Assembly (NCBI GenBank): GCA_022764275.1
Contig: JALERH010000156.1
Coordinates: 1 to 51,078, forward strand
Length of the DNA stretch: 51,078 bases
Direction of reading: 5' to 3'
Source of the DNA: Blautia sp.
GTDB lineage: Bacteria > Bacillota > Clostridia > Lachnospirales > Lachnospiraceae
The notes under the pieces were generated by a model. The model was not told where the DNA came from. It was given only the letters and a program-made list of their open reading frames with translations, and searched no databases. Of this stretch, positions 1 to 7,365 are shown piece by piece. A program made the translations under genes and the position numbers. Numbering within the stretch: the stretch's first letter is position 1; each line of letters starts with the position of its first letter.

Positions 1-265
1 CATTCAGAGCCAAAAACACAAGCATTACATGAGCACCGATTCTTTTGTTCCCGTCTATCATTGAGTGGTTTTTTACCAGACCATAACATAATTGTGCCGC
101 TTTCGCCTGAATACTAGGATATAGTTCTTCCCCTCCAAAGGATTGAAACGGGTTAGCTAAAGCAGAATCAAGCAATCCTTCATCTCTTACTCCATTAATT
201 CCTCCTGTTGCAGCAATTAATTGTTCATGAAGCATTAACACCTGTTCTTTGCTAAGAATTATCAT
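1..265 (-). CDS. doc: Doc/Fic-family toxin (partial, C-terminus beyond window)
   Basis: Toxin half of a type II Phd/Doc module. Doc proteins are Fic-fold kinases that phosphorylate EF-Tu and arrest translation. The 88 visible residues start MIILSKEQVL and carry the Fic core H67-x3-D71-G-N-K-R75 (H-S-M-I-D-G-N-K-R), which is the catalytic and phosphate-binding loop. The ATG overlaps the antitoxin stop (ATGA), so the two are translationally coupled. The gene runs off the left edge, so the C-terminal part of the Fic fold cannot be checked. The function follows from the motif and from the neighbouring antitoxin. Confidence 0.9.
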   Translation of the reverse strand, partial: MIILSKEQVLMLHEQLIAATGGINGVRDEGLLDSALANPFQSFGGEELYPSIQAKAAQLCYGLVKNHSMIDGNKRIGAHVMLVFLALN

Positions 266-504
266 TTTGCAAGCTCCTTATAGGCTTTCATATTCTGATT
301 AATTAATCGTTCCGAAATTTCTGCCACATCTTCAGCTGATGCTATTTTCTGTTCTTCTGCTTTGCTGAAATCAATAACCAAATATCTTGGGACATTGTTT
401 TTTAAGATTACCGCAGTACCGTGTTTATCTACAACTCTGGTTACTTTTGAAAAATTCTGGTTTGCTTCTGTAATTGAAATCATGGTATTAGTATCTATTG
501 TCAT
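262..504 (-). CDS. phd: Phd/YefM-family antitoxin
   Basis: Antitoxin of about 80 residues that should bind and neutralise Doc through its C-terminus and repress its own operon through its N-terminal Phd fold. The family N-terminal pattern (ISITEANQNFSKVTR, then a short V-V-D-K-H-G hairpin and a V-I-L-K-N-N-V-P strand) is visible. A TTG 14 codons upstream would lengthen the frame, but the ATG at 504 has a GAGGAG ribosome site about 7 nt away and is preferred. It lies first in the operon and overlaps doc by 4 nt. Confidence 0.88.
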   Translation of the reverse strand: MTIDTNTMISITEANQNFSKVTRVVDKHGTAVILKNNVPRYLVIDFSKAEEQKIASAEDVAEISERLINQNMKAYKELAK

Positions 505-595
505 TTTGTATACTCCTCTCTTTCTTCTGATATTTGATATGCGCAAACTTAATATCAGTCTGAATGATTCTATAGACTGTGTCTCTACAATTTAT

Positions 596-624
596 AGTAT
601 ACGCATATTCTAGCTAGAATACAA
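596..624 (-). promoter_or_regulatory. phd-doc promoter with palindromic operator
   Basis: On the minus strand, -35 TTGTAT (619-624) and -10 TATACT (596-601) are 17 bp apart. A perfect 16-bp palindrome, TATTCTAGCTAGAATA (606-621), fills the spacer and enters the -35 box. That is where an autoregulating Phd dimer would block polymerase. A partial copy (ATATTCTA) lies further upstream near 674-683. Promoter and operator roles are inferred from position and symmetry. Confidence 0.65.
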
Positions 625-798
625 CCTATTTTATCGTTATCGGTTGCAATTTTCTAGTCAGTAACAAAATATACCATATGCCCATATTCTATAAATAATA
701 AGCCCCTTCAAAAGTTTTAAGTACCCCCCATTACGCTGCCGCCCCTCCCCCTCCCGTTCATATTAGTGATATACTCTTTATTGAAGAAATCGGTTTAA

Positions 799-951
799 TA
801 TCCTGCTGCCGCTTCAGATATAGCTAATTCATTTGAATCCGCCAAACGCTTCAAACACTGGGTAACCTCCGAAGTTCTCCCAACCATTCGCAAAACAGGC
901 GGCTATGTCCATAACGACGATATGTTTATCAAATACTTATCTTCCCTTTAA
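799..951 (+). pseudogene. BRO-N / phage antirepressor fragment
   Basis: An open stretch with no start codon encodes the end of a BRO-N domain. The recognisable core is F-K-H-W-V-T-S-E-V-L-P-T-I-R-K-T-G-G-Y, followed by about 15 residues to TAA. The frame is closed upstream by a stop at 796-798, and the rest of the domain is missing. BRO-N proteins are phage or mobile-element antirepressors, so this is most likely a remnant of a lost prophage or integrative element. It ends 29 bp before the IS. Confidence 0.75.
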
Positions 952-955
952 AAAA

Positions 956-979
956 GGACTGAACTTTATAGTTCAGCCC
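956..979. terminator. Hairpin after BRO fragment
   Basis: CTGAAC/GTTCAG (959-964 and 971-976) with a TTTATA loop, flanked by A6 on the left, so on the minus strand it is followed by a T run. It could be the old terminator of the truncated gene. The IS left end begins at its base (981). Confidence 0.4.
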
Positions 980-980
980 C

Positions 981-997
981 CAATGGTATTTAGATAA
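981..997 (+). repeat. IS terminal inverted repeat, left
   Basis: 17 bp, CAATGGTATTTAGATAA. It matches the complement of 2660-2676 at 16 of 17 positions (A994 versus G). Confidence 0.8.
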
Positions 998-1071
998 TGA
1001 CTTCAATTTAATATCAGTGGGGTCTAACAAAAAAATTATATATAACACTTGACATATAAGCCAAAATGTGC

Positions 1072-1117
1072 GGCCGCTCTCGCTACAGATCTGTTTTTAG
1101 AGGTAGCGAGAGCGGCC
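1072..1117 (+). promoter_or_regulatory. Long perfect hairpin in the IS leader
   Basis: GGCCGCTCTCGCTAC (1072-1086) pairs perfectly over 15 bp with 1103-1117 around a 16-nt loop. It lies inside the left end, 45 nt before the transposase ATG. IS elements often use such leader structures to stop outside transcripts from producing transposase. That role is an inference here. A TTGACA hexamer lies just upstream at 1049-1054, but I see no matching -10. Confidence 0.6.
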
Positions 1118-1161
1118 CTTGGATTAGATCTAAATTTATTCTAATTCAGGAGGCACTTTTT

Positions 1162-2499
1162 ATGTTCCACTTAAAACTCAAAGAAATTTTTAATGATTCT
1201 ATTTCCAAAGTCTGTTCTAATATCAACGAATTTGTTTACCATCCGGGTAAAGATTATTCCCGCGTGCGAAAGCTATCTTCCGATCAGGTTATCTCTTACC
1301 TTATTTCCCAGGGCGCTTCTTCAACCAAATGCAAATGGCTTGATTTTTTTCAGCTATCGCCTGAAATTCCAACTGTTTCTGCCTTAAATCAAAGGCGTTC
1401 ACAACTAAAGCCAGATGCATTTGAGGCAGTTTTTCATGAATTTACCACTTCTGCGTTGGAACTTGAAATGGAAAAACATGATTCACCGTATCAATATATT
1501 GCTGCTGATGGCTCTACAATATCATTTTCCAGTCTGCCTCGGTTTGCTTCAGATGAATACTATATTTCTGAAGGCCATTCGGCTTCCGGGTTTTACAGTA
1601 TGCACATCAATGCTTTCTATGATTTAAACAGGCATATCTACACCAATGCATTGATACAGCCTGCTCATCAAAAAGACGAATTTTCTGCTTTTTGTGAGCT
1701 TGTAGACAGCCATAGATCTATCTCTGATACAAATACCGTTTTCATTGGAGACAGAGGTTATTGCTCATACAACAACATGGCTCATGTCATAGAAAAAGGC
1801 CAATATTTTCTCTTTCGTACCAAAGACATAAACAGCAAAGGACTGATTGGCAACTTTGATTTCCCGGATACTGCTGAATTTGATATAACTGTTAACGTAA
1901 CCCTGACAAGATCTCATCGTAAATCAATAAAAATCCAAGACGGCTCCTATCGAAGATATGTTGATCAGGCAGCTTCCTTTGATTATATAAAATATGGATC
2001 AGACGATACCTATTATTTGGCATTTCGCATTGTAAGGTTCGCAATATCGGAAAATACCTATGAATGTATTGTAACCAATCTCCCGAAAGACTCTTTTTCA
2101 TCTGAAAAACTCAAAGATATTTATAATTCCAGATGGGGAATAGAGTCTTCTTTCAGAAAGCTTAAATATACAATCGGGTTAAGTTTTTATCACAGCTATA
2201 AACCAGATTTCATCAGACAGGAAATATGGGCAAAACTAATATCTTACAATGCTACTGAATTGTTAGTAAACAACGTTGTAATTTCCCAAGGTGAGCGCAG
2301 ATACAACTATGCAGTCAACTTTTCAATGGCAGCTCATATTTGCAGAATCTATCTCCGTCTGTTCACGGAGATAGATTCCATAGATGTGATGGCACTGCTA
2401 AAAAAGGAATTAATCCCTGTCCGCCCCGACAGACAATTCCCAAGACTTAAAACAGCTCATTTTAGAAAACCTAAATATCTAATATACCGAGCTGCATAA
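1162..2499 (+). CDS. IS4-family DDE transposase
   Basis: 445-residue cut-and-paste transposase. The signature Y-(2)-R-(3)-E-(6)-K of IS4 transposases is present exactly (Y-N-S-R-W-G-I-E-S-S-F-R-K-L-K). The first catalytic Asp is in A-A-D-G-S and the second in F-I-G-D-R-G-Y. The frame continues 32 codons upstream through the leader hairpin, but the ATG at 1162 has an AGGAGG site (spacing about 8) and gives the normal MFHLKLKEIF start. The frame is intact and the DDE residues are present, so the enzyme may be functional. Confidence 0.92.
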   Translation: MFHLKLKEIFNDSISKVCSNINEFVYHPGKDYSRVRKLSSDQVISYLISQGASSTKCKWLDFFQLSPEIPTVSALNQRRSQLKPDAFEAVFHEFTTSALELEMEKHDSPYQYIAADGSTISFSSLPRFASDEYYISEGHSASGFYSMHINAFYDLNRHIYTNALIQPAHQKDEFSAFCELVDSHRSISDTNTVFIGDRGYCSYNNMAHVIEKGQYFLFRTKDINSKGLIGNFDFPDTAEFDITVNVTLTRSHRKSIKIQDGSYRRYVDQAASFDYIKYGSDDTYYLAFRIVRFAISENTYECIVTNLPKDSFSSEKLKDIYNSRWGIESSFRKLKYTIGLSFYHSYKPDFIRQEIWAKLISYNATELLVNNVVISQGERRYNYAVNFSMAAHICRIYLRLFTEIDSIDVMALLKKELIPVRPDRQFPRLKTAHFRKPKYLIYRAA

Positions 2500-2659
2500 A
2501 CAGTATCACCAGTAATAGTATAGCATTTTTTGAAGCAGATGAAAATCTGCTTATTCGTCGTGGAACACACAAATTTTCTTAATCAATAATCAAGTCTTCG
2601 GCATCATTTGGAACATACAATATCATTTGGCATAGAATTTAATCAAATGCTGTTCTTGT

Positions 2660-2676
2660 TTACCTAAATACCATTG
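2660..2676 (-). repeat. IS terminal inverted repeat, right
   Basis: TTACCTAAATACCATTG, the inverted partner of 981-997. It defines the right boundary of the element. Confidence 0.8.
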
Positions 2677-2687
2677 ACCTGTGAACA

Positions 2688-2766
2688 GTAACGAATCTGG
2701 TTACACTTCTCACCTCGCCCCACGCATGCGAGGTGGGAAATGTAACAGAATCTCCTCTCCGGTTAC
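2688..2766. repeat. GTAAC/GTTAC inverted-repeat cluster
   Basis: Four alternating GTAAC and GTTAC pentamers (2688, 2700, 2742, 2762) surround a hairpin whose core is CACCTCGC (2711-2718) paired with GCGAGGTG (2728-2735). The outer GTTACA/TGTAAC pair (2700-2705 and 2741-2746) closes it. The last copy overlaps the stop codon of the minus-strand symporter. It may be the symporter's 3'-end structure, but no T run follows. It sits between the IS right end and native chromosome. Confidence 0.45.
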
Positions 2767-4118
2767 ACTGTGATTACGCCCATAGCCTCCATTATTGCAA
2801 AAATAAGGATAGCCACCAGGCAAACCGGAGCAATATATTTAATCATAACAGTATAGAACTTTTTGAATTTGAAAGCTCCGTTAATCTCCACTTCTTCAAT
2901 GATCGCTTTAGCCTTTACCACATACCCGACAAAGACACAGGTAAGGAAAGCCACGATGGGCATCAGGACACTATTGCTGATGAAATCGAAAAAGTCCAGA
3001 AGGCTCATGCCAAACGGCGCGATAAAGCTCCATACACCAAATCCCAGCGAAACCGGAATTCCCACTGCAACCAGGAATATCAGAATCACTGCACAGGATT
3101 TTTTCCTGGTCCAGCCGAATTTATCGCTTACAATGGATACCAACGTCTCAGTCAGTGAAATCGAAGATGTCAGTGCTGCAAACAGAACCAGCAGGAAGAA
3201 GACAGCGCCAACTACGGTACCAAATTTCATGCTGTCAAATACTTTTGGAAGTGTAATAAACATCAGGCTCGGGCCTTTCCCCAGGGCTTCCTCACTGCCC
3301 CCGGAAAAAGCAAATACAGCCGGGATGATCATCAGGCCAGCCATAAAAGCGATTCCGGTATCAAACAGCTCAATCTGACGTACAGACTGCTCCAGATTCG
3401 CCTCCTTCTTCATATATGAACCATAAGTGATCATAATTCCCATGGCCAGAGACATGGAATAAAACAGCTGTCCCATGGCAGCCAGTACGGTGGTCGCATT
3501 AAACCTGCTAAAATCAGGCATCAGGTAATATTTCACTCCTTCCATCGCTCCGGGCTGCATCATGCTGAAAATGGCAATAAAAACAGTCATTACAATGAGG
3601 ATCGGCATCATAATACGGCTGGCCTTTTCGATTCCTTTTTCCACGCCAAAGCGGACAACCACAACGCCCAGGAGCACATAAATAAGGAAAAACACCACCG
3701 GTGCACCTGGCTGTGTAATAAAATTGGTAAAGAAATCATCTGCTGCCGCCTCGCTTACCTGATTGGTCACAAAAACAGTGAGATATTTCAGTACCCAGCC
3801 ACCGATCACACAGTAATACGGCGTAATGATAAAAGGTACCACGCAGGAAAGATATCCAAGAAAACGGAATTTTCTGTTCAGTGCCTCGTATGCCCCGATC
3901 GCACTCAGACGGGTTTTCCTTCCCAATGCAATCTCCGTGATCATCAGTGCAAAGCCAAAGCTCACGGCCAGTATCAGATAAACAAGTAAAAAAATACCGC
4001 CCCCGTATTTGGCTGCCAGATACGGAAATCTCCAGAGATTCCCCAAGCCTACAGCGGAGCCGGCAGCGGCCAGGACAAATCCGAGCTTACCGGTAAAACT
4101 GCCTCTTTGCTGTTCCAT
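2763..4118 (-). CDS. Sodium:neurotransmitter symporter family transporter
   Basis: 451-residue NSS/SNF-family secondary transporter that should use the sodium gradient to import an amino acid; the substrate cannot be read from sequence. The TM1 signature is clear near residues 18-30 (G-S-A-V-G-L-G-N-L-W-R-F-P-Y), where the unwound helix binds Na+ and substrate. About 11-12 hydrophobic helices follow, as in bacterial MhsT-type members. The start MEQQRG at 4118 has a GGGGG ribosome site about 9 nt upstream. The longer frame to 4280 lacks one and overlaps the divergent gene at 4255. Monocistronic, divergent from the DUF1540 gene. Confidence 0.92.
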   Translation of the reverse strand: MEQQRGSFTGKLGFVLAAAGSAVGLGNLWRFPYLAAKYGGGIFLLVYLILAVSFGFALMITEIALGRKTRLSAIGAYEALNRKFRFLGYLSCVVPFIITPYYCVIGGWVLKYLTVFVTNQVSEAAADDFFTNFITQPGAPVVFFLIYVLLGVVVVRFGVEKGIEKASRIMMPILIVMTVFIAIFSMMQPGAMEGVKYYLMPDFSRFNATTVLAAMGQLFYSMSLAMGIMITYGSYMKKEANLEQSVRQIELFDTGIAFMAGLMIIPAVFAFSGGSEEALGKGPSLMFITLPKVFDSMKFGTVVGAVFFLLVLFAALTSSISLTETLVSIVSDKFGWTRKKSCAVILIFLVAVGIPVSLGFGVWSFIAPFGMSLLDFFDFISNSVLMPIVAFLTCVFVGYVVKAKAIIEEVEINGAFKFKKFYTVMIKYIAPVCLVAILIFAIMEAMGVITV

Positions 4119-4254
4119 AAATAAATTTCCCCCTTCAGTTTCTTTTGTTTTTTTGTTCTTATTCATTGTATCATCTTTTTTCATTTTCGTATATGCATAT
4201 TCTTGTGTTTTCTGGGCAGAATATTTCCATGCTGAATAAAAAGGAGGAAAAACC

Positions 4255-4572
4255 ATGACAATTTTGAAATGTTCAGCCACAACCTGTGTTTACAATGAAG
4301 ACTATCTCTGTTCCAGAGGAGAAATCGATGTAATGGGTCAAAATGCAAAACACGCAGATGAGACGAGCTGCGGAAGCTTCCGCGAAAAAAACAGTTCTGC
4401 CATGAACAGTGCCAAAGACAGCTGTGGCTGTGAAAAAATCCAAATTGACTGTAAAGCACAGAACTGTACCTATAATGAACAATGCAAATGTACGGCGGCA
4501 GCTATTGATGTGACCGGTCCCGGCGCAGAAACAAGCCAGGAAACCAAATGTGATACCTTTGCATGTAAATAG
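4255..4572 (+). CDS. Protein with two DUF1540 domains
   Basis: 105-residue cysteine-rich protein made of two tandem DUF1540 units (about residues 5-42 and 62-104). Each has the pattern C-x-A-x2-C-x-Y-N-x4-C-x11-G followed by a T-x-C-x-x-F end. The regular cysteines suggest metal binding, but the function is unknown and the family name says no more. It has a strong AAAGGAGG site. No signal peptide or membrane segment, so it is probably cytoplasmic. It is transcribed alone, divergently from the symporter. Confidence 0.85.
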   Translation: MTILKCSATTCVYNEDYLCSRGEIDVMGQNAKHADETSCGSFREKNSSAMNSAKDSCGCEKIQIDCKAQNCTYNEQCKCTAAAIDVTGPGAETSQETKCDTFACK

Positions 4573-4583
4573 CTTTTCACAAA

Positions 4584-4621
4584 AAGATGTCACCTCGTCA
4601 TTTCTGGCGAAGTGACATCTT
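4584..4621 (-). terminator. Terminator of Rpn gene, shared with DUF1540 gene
   Basis: AAGATGTCAC (4584-4593) pairs with GTGACATCTT (4612-4621). On the minus strand it is followed by CTTTTTG, a usable T run for the gene ending at 4628. For the plus-strand gene the T run is poor. Confidence 0.7.
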
Positions 4622-4627
4622 CATCTC

Positions 4628-5485
4628 TCATTTATAGTATGCTTCTACAAAATTTTCAGCTTCATTTCCTGTTATCTGAAATTGTTCTACGATTTTTCTT
4701 ATTACCTCCTGTTTTGGCATTTTCCAGTCGTAGGCTACTTTTACAAGCGCTGTTATACCTTCTTTTCGACCTTCTCTTTCTCCTCTTTTTCGTCCTTCTT
4801 CAATATCCTCTGCGAATAATCGTTTTAATGCTTCACACATCTTTCGTTCCACCTCCGCTTCTTTCCAATTTGCCTGCATGATGACTTCCATCACAGCCTG
4901 ATATAACGGCTGTGTTTTCTTTTCCTCATATGTTTCTATCAGCTCCTGTATCTCTCCGCCTGACCGCAGGTCGTTTCTCAGGCTTTGCATCCAGTAATTT
5001 TTCTCTTTCGTAAGTTCATGCGTGATAATCAGCTGCATGGGAATCGCATCCCCTGTCAGTTCATAGATTCCTCTTTCGCACTTTTTTACAGTGATTCCCC
5101 TCACATCCTGAATATGTTTGAGCATTTTCCGTGGATAATGATTGCAGACAAAAGTAATTCCCAGATTCTCTGGTGAAATTTCCATCACCCTTTCCGTATC
5201 TGACTGGTAGAAACATGCATAGCCATATGCTTTATAGAAATCGTTGATGCTTAAGCTTTCCTCGGGAGATTTGTACTCTATTATATTATACTTCCGAAAA
5301 AGCTTGCCGATATTTTTATGTATTTTCTGTTTTTTATCAACTTTGACCACCAGAAAATCCACCTGCATCGGCTTGCTGCCAAGCAAATGTTCCTCTTCAA
5401 TCTGCACTTTTCCAAGCTCATCGCCCAGTTCAATCCGCAAAACTGCTCCAAACGCCGGATGCCACTGTACTCTTCCATCCTTCAT
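4628..5485 (-). CDS. Rpn-family PD-(D/E)XK nuclease-like protein
   Basis: 285 residues, related to Rpn/YhgA-type proteins (former transposase_31 group), whose studied members are recombination-promoting nucleases. The metal site is visible as M-Q-V-D43-F-L-V-V-K followed by I-I-E-Y-K, a D...ExK arrangement. The C-terminal third is helical and very charged (E-G-R-K-R-G-E-R-E-G-R-K-E-G), the usual Rpn tail. An AAGGAGAG site precedes the ATG at 5485. No transposon ends are visible around it. Such genes are highly multiplied in Lachnospiraceae. The role in this cell is unknown. Confidence 0.8.
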   Translation of the reverse strand: MKDGRVQWHPAFGAVLRIELGDELGKVQIEEEHLLGSKPMQVDFLVVKVDKKQKIHKNIGKLFRKYNIIEYKSPEESLSINDFYKAYGYACFYQSDTERVMEISPENLGITFVCNHYPRKMLKHIQDVRGITVKKCERGIYELTGDAIPMQLIITHELTKEKNYWMQSLRNDLRSGGEIQELIETYEEKKTQPLYQAVMEVIMQANWKEAEVERKMCEALKRLFAEDIEEGRKRGEREGRKEGITALVKVAYDWKMPKQEVIRKIVEQFQITGNEAENFVEAYYK

Positions 5486-5595
5486 TCATCTCTCCTTCCA
5501 TTATAGTACATAGAAACAAGGCATCGCAATATAAAAATGTAAAGTAACCTGTGAATTCTCTGGCTGAAATAGCCGTGAAAAGAATCCAGAATTTT

Positions 5596-5622
5596 CAAAA
5601 GAACAGTCAGGAAAACTGTTCT
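5596..5622 (-). terminator. Terminator of AraC-family gene
   Basis: AGAACAGT (5600-5607) and ACTGTTCT (5615-5622) form a stem, followed on the minus strand by TTTTG. It lies 54 nt past the AraC stop. Confidence 0.6.
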
Positions 5623-5676
5623 GATTTGATGTTCTCAGAGTAACATATTTCCTTCCGGAAAGCAACCACGAAATAA

Positions 5677-6552
5677 CTATACCATCTTTTTTCGTTCACC
5701 TCTGTAGCTTCCAGGAGTCTGACCACACTCCCGGCGAAATATTTTACTAAAATAGGCGCCATTTGAAAACCCTGTTTCAAGAGCAATCTCTGTAACAGAT
5801 ATGTCGGTGGATTCCAGAAGTTTTTTTGCCCGTTCGATACGATAGTTAATCAGATATTCAAAGGGAGATTCATGCACACCGTTTTGAAAACAACGCAGAC
5901 ATTCTCTTTTACTGACAGATGCCGACTGTGCGATTTCTTCCAAAGTAAGCTTCCTTGCATAATTTTCGTGAATATAAGACAGCATAGTCAGAAGGCGCTC
6001 CTGATGCAGGGGATTTGATGATATACTTTTTTCATCCAGATTCTGGATCTCTTCCAGTAAAAGAAGCCAAATCACAGAAAGAAGATTTCTTGTCTGAAAC
6101 TCAACGTCCTTCTTATTCTGCAGAATTCCCAGCTGCCGCAGATTTTTAACTGTCTTTCTTTGAGTTTCTGTCTCTCCCCGAAAAGCAACCACCTCAATCT
6201 TTTTATTCTGCAAAACCGGATTTAAATATTTCGTTTCAAAAATACTTTTAAAATGTCCTCCCAAAAAAATCGCATCAAACAAGTGGGATTCCACACTGCA
6301 GTGACAGACATTTTCAAGGCAGCAAAGAACATTTGCATTCATAAAAAAAGCCTCTCCCTCATGAAAAGCATACGACTCTGCGGATGTATGAAGACGCAAT
6401 TCTCCTTCTGTGACATAGATAAATTCCAATTCTTCATGCCAGTGCCAGGGAATACTGGTATAATCAAGATTTACCCGATGAAGGGTATATGGGTATTCTG
6501 ATTGCAGTCCCTGTATCTCTTCCATTTGATTGCTGGCTATTTTTATCTTCAT
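5677..6552 (-). CDS. AraC-family transcriptional regulator with cupin sensor
   Basis: 291 residues. The N-terminal half is a cupin-type ligand domain (H-W-H-E-E-L-E-F near residue 40, then a G-E-A-F-F-M strand). The last ~100 residues hold the two AraC helix-turn-helix motifs: L-T-L-E-E-I-A-Q-S-A-S-V-S-K-R, then D-I-S-V-T-E-I-A-L-E-T-G-F-S-N-G-A-Y-F-S-K-I-F-R-R, ending in the P-G-S-Y-R family tail. Such proteins usually sense a sugar. No sugar operon adjoins it and the ligand is unknown. The track-length frame begins at a TTG at 6570; the ATG at 6552 is preferred, with a GGAG about 12 nt away. Confidence 0.88.
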   Translation of the reverse strand: MKIKIASNQMEEIQGLQSEYPYTLHRVNLDYTSIPWHWHEELEFIYVTEGELRLHTSAESYAFHEGEAFFMNANVLCCLENVCHCSVESHLFDAIFLGGHFKSIFETKYLNPVLQNKKIEVVAFRGETETQRKTVKNLRQLGILQNKKDVEFQTRNLLSVIWLLLLEEIQNLDEKSISSNPLHQERLLTMLSYIHENYARKLTLEEIAQSASVSKRECLRCFQNGVHESPFEYLINYRIERAKKLLESTDISVTEIALETGFSNGAYFSKIFRRECGQTPGSYRGERKKMV

Positions 6553-6608
6553 CTTAATCTTACACTCCAAATTTTAATAATAATATCCATTTATGGCGTT
6601 ATTGTTAT

Positions 6609-6637
6609 ATTATATGACGATACTATTATTTTTTCAA
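6609..6637 (-). promoter_or_regulatory. Promoter of AraC-family gene
   Basis: Minus strand: -35 TTGAAA (6632-6637), 17-bp spacer, -10 TATAAT (6609-6614), about 60 nt before the start. Close to sigma-A consensus. Confidence 0.7.
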
Positions 6638-6669
6638 TATTCTTATGGCTTTATAATGATTATATAAAA

Positions 6670-6677
6670 CAGAAATG
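6670..6677. repeat. Target-site duplication, left copy
   Basis: CAGAAATG, identical to 7159-7166. The two copies exactly bracket the inverted-repeat element. Confidence 0.75.
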
Positions 6678-7158
6678 GATACTATTCACAGCTTAGCCGA
6701 ATAAGTATTTTTAACATTGCTCCATTGAATGGGTGTTGCACAAGAGAGTGAGCCACCAACGGACAGGCCGCCTGTTGGGGAATGGACCGCCCGGGGGTCT
6801 ATGCAGAAAAAATTTATGGACAGAGCCCATTTTCCAGGATATTCGAGCAAAAAACTGCAGATTCGTATGCCAAAAGTATCTATACGGAAAAATTGTGTCC
6901 TCAGACCCCGGAGATTTTAAGAAGCGGGGTCTCAGAAGATGATTTTTCTGTATAGAGAAAATTTGACATGAAAAGTTATGATTTTCCCCTCATTTTTGCG
7001 GAAAATGAGGTCTGGCGGCGTAAAAATTCCGCATAGACCCCACCTTGATTTTTGACAGATATTCTATGAAAGGATGGGTGCTCACACCACCCCTGTGTAA
7101 CACACATTCAATCGAGCACTATTGAAAAAGCTTATTCGGCTAAGCCGTAAATAGTAAC
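6678..7158. mobile_element. MITE-like non-coding element (481 bp)
   Basis: No credible coding frame. The ends are long imperfect inverted repeats of about 80 bp. The outermost 28 bp (GATACTATTCAC at the left, GTTACTATTTAC at the right read inward) differ at only 3 positions and share the run GCTTAGCCGAATAAG. Similarity continues inward through GTGTT-CACA and GTGAGC blocks. Interior copies of GGGGTCTATGC occur in both orientations (near 6793 and 7035), and a GACCCCG/CGGGGTC hairpin marks the centre (about 6904-6931). A perfect 8-bp duplication flanks it. This is the anatomy of a miniature element mobilised by a transposase elsewhere; the parent family is not identified. Confidence 0.75.
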
Positions 7159-7166
7159 CAGAAATG
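7159..7166. repeat. Target-site duplication, right copy
   Basis: CAGAAATG, the second copy of the 8-bp target of the element at 6678-7158. Confidence 0.75.
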
Positions 7167-7185
7167 CACGGAGGAACATAGGAAA

Positions 7186-7365
7186 ATGATTAACGAAATT
7201 TTTCATAATCTTCAGAGGCTTAAAGCTATGTATCCCGACATGGACCTCTCGACTTTGTCACCTGCCCAACTAAATAAACTTATTTCACAAGAAAAGGAGG
7301 AGAACTATGGGAATCTTACTATTTATCATGCTGATCATCCTTGTCACCGGACTGAGCATATTTGA
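7186..7365 (+). CDS. Small hypothetical protein, 59 aa
   Basis: ATG at 7186 with a GGAGG site about 10 nt upstream. The product is short and soluble-looking: MINEIFHNLQRLKAMYPD, then a hydrophilic middle and a Cys/His-containing C-terminus. I do not recognise a family. Its second half overlaps, in another frame, the hydrophobic peptide gene at 7307, so the last third may not be under selection. The MITE-like element ends 27 nt before its start codon and separates it from the AT-rich promoter region around 6652 (TATAAT). It may be a real small protein or only a leader that couples translation to the peptide. Confidence 0.45.
   Translation: MINEIFHNLQRLKAMYPDMDLSTLSPAQLNKLISQEKEENYGNLTIYHADHPCHRTEHI

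Larger units (their letters stand above)
981..2676 (+). mobile_element. IS4-family insertion sequence (1,696 bp)
   Basis: The element carries one DDE transposase gene and is bounded by near-perfect 17-bp terminal inverted repeats: CAATGGTATTTAGATAA at 981-997, and its complement with one mismatch at 2660-2676. Length and single-ORF layout suit the IS4/IS231 group. The 160 bp after the transposase stop hold only a small hairpin (2533-2552, GAAA loop). I could not find a target duplication: the bases outside the two ends differ, so either one flank was rearranged or the duplication has decayed. Confidence 0.8.

Noticed and set aside
970-2690. Target-site duplication of the IS4-family element
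   Set aside because: Compared 10-12 bp on each side of the inverted repeats; left ends GTTCAGCCCC, right begins ACCTGTGAAC, no match.
4181-4593. Minus-strand frames over the DUF1540 gene
   Set aside because: Opposite the well-supported DUF1540 gene with its strong SD; no motifs.
6729-6942. Two overlapping 63-69 codon frames inside the MITE-like element
   Set aside because: No ribosome sites, arginine-rich random composition, and they end in the central hairpin.
6678-7158. Large structured non-coding RNA or riboswitch
   Set aside because: The 8-bp direct repeats exactly at the ends of the inverted repeats point to a mobile element; no known riboswitch core was recognised.
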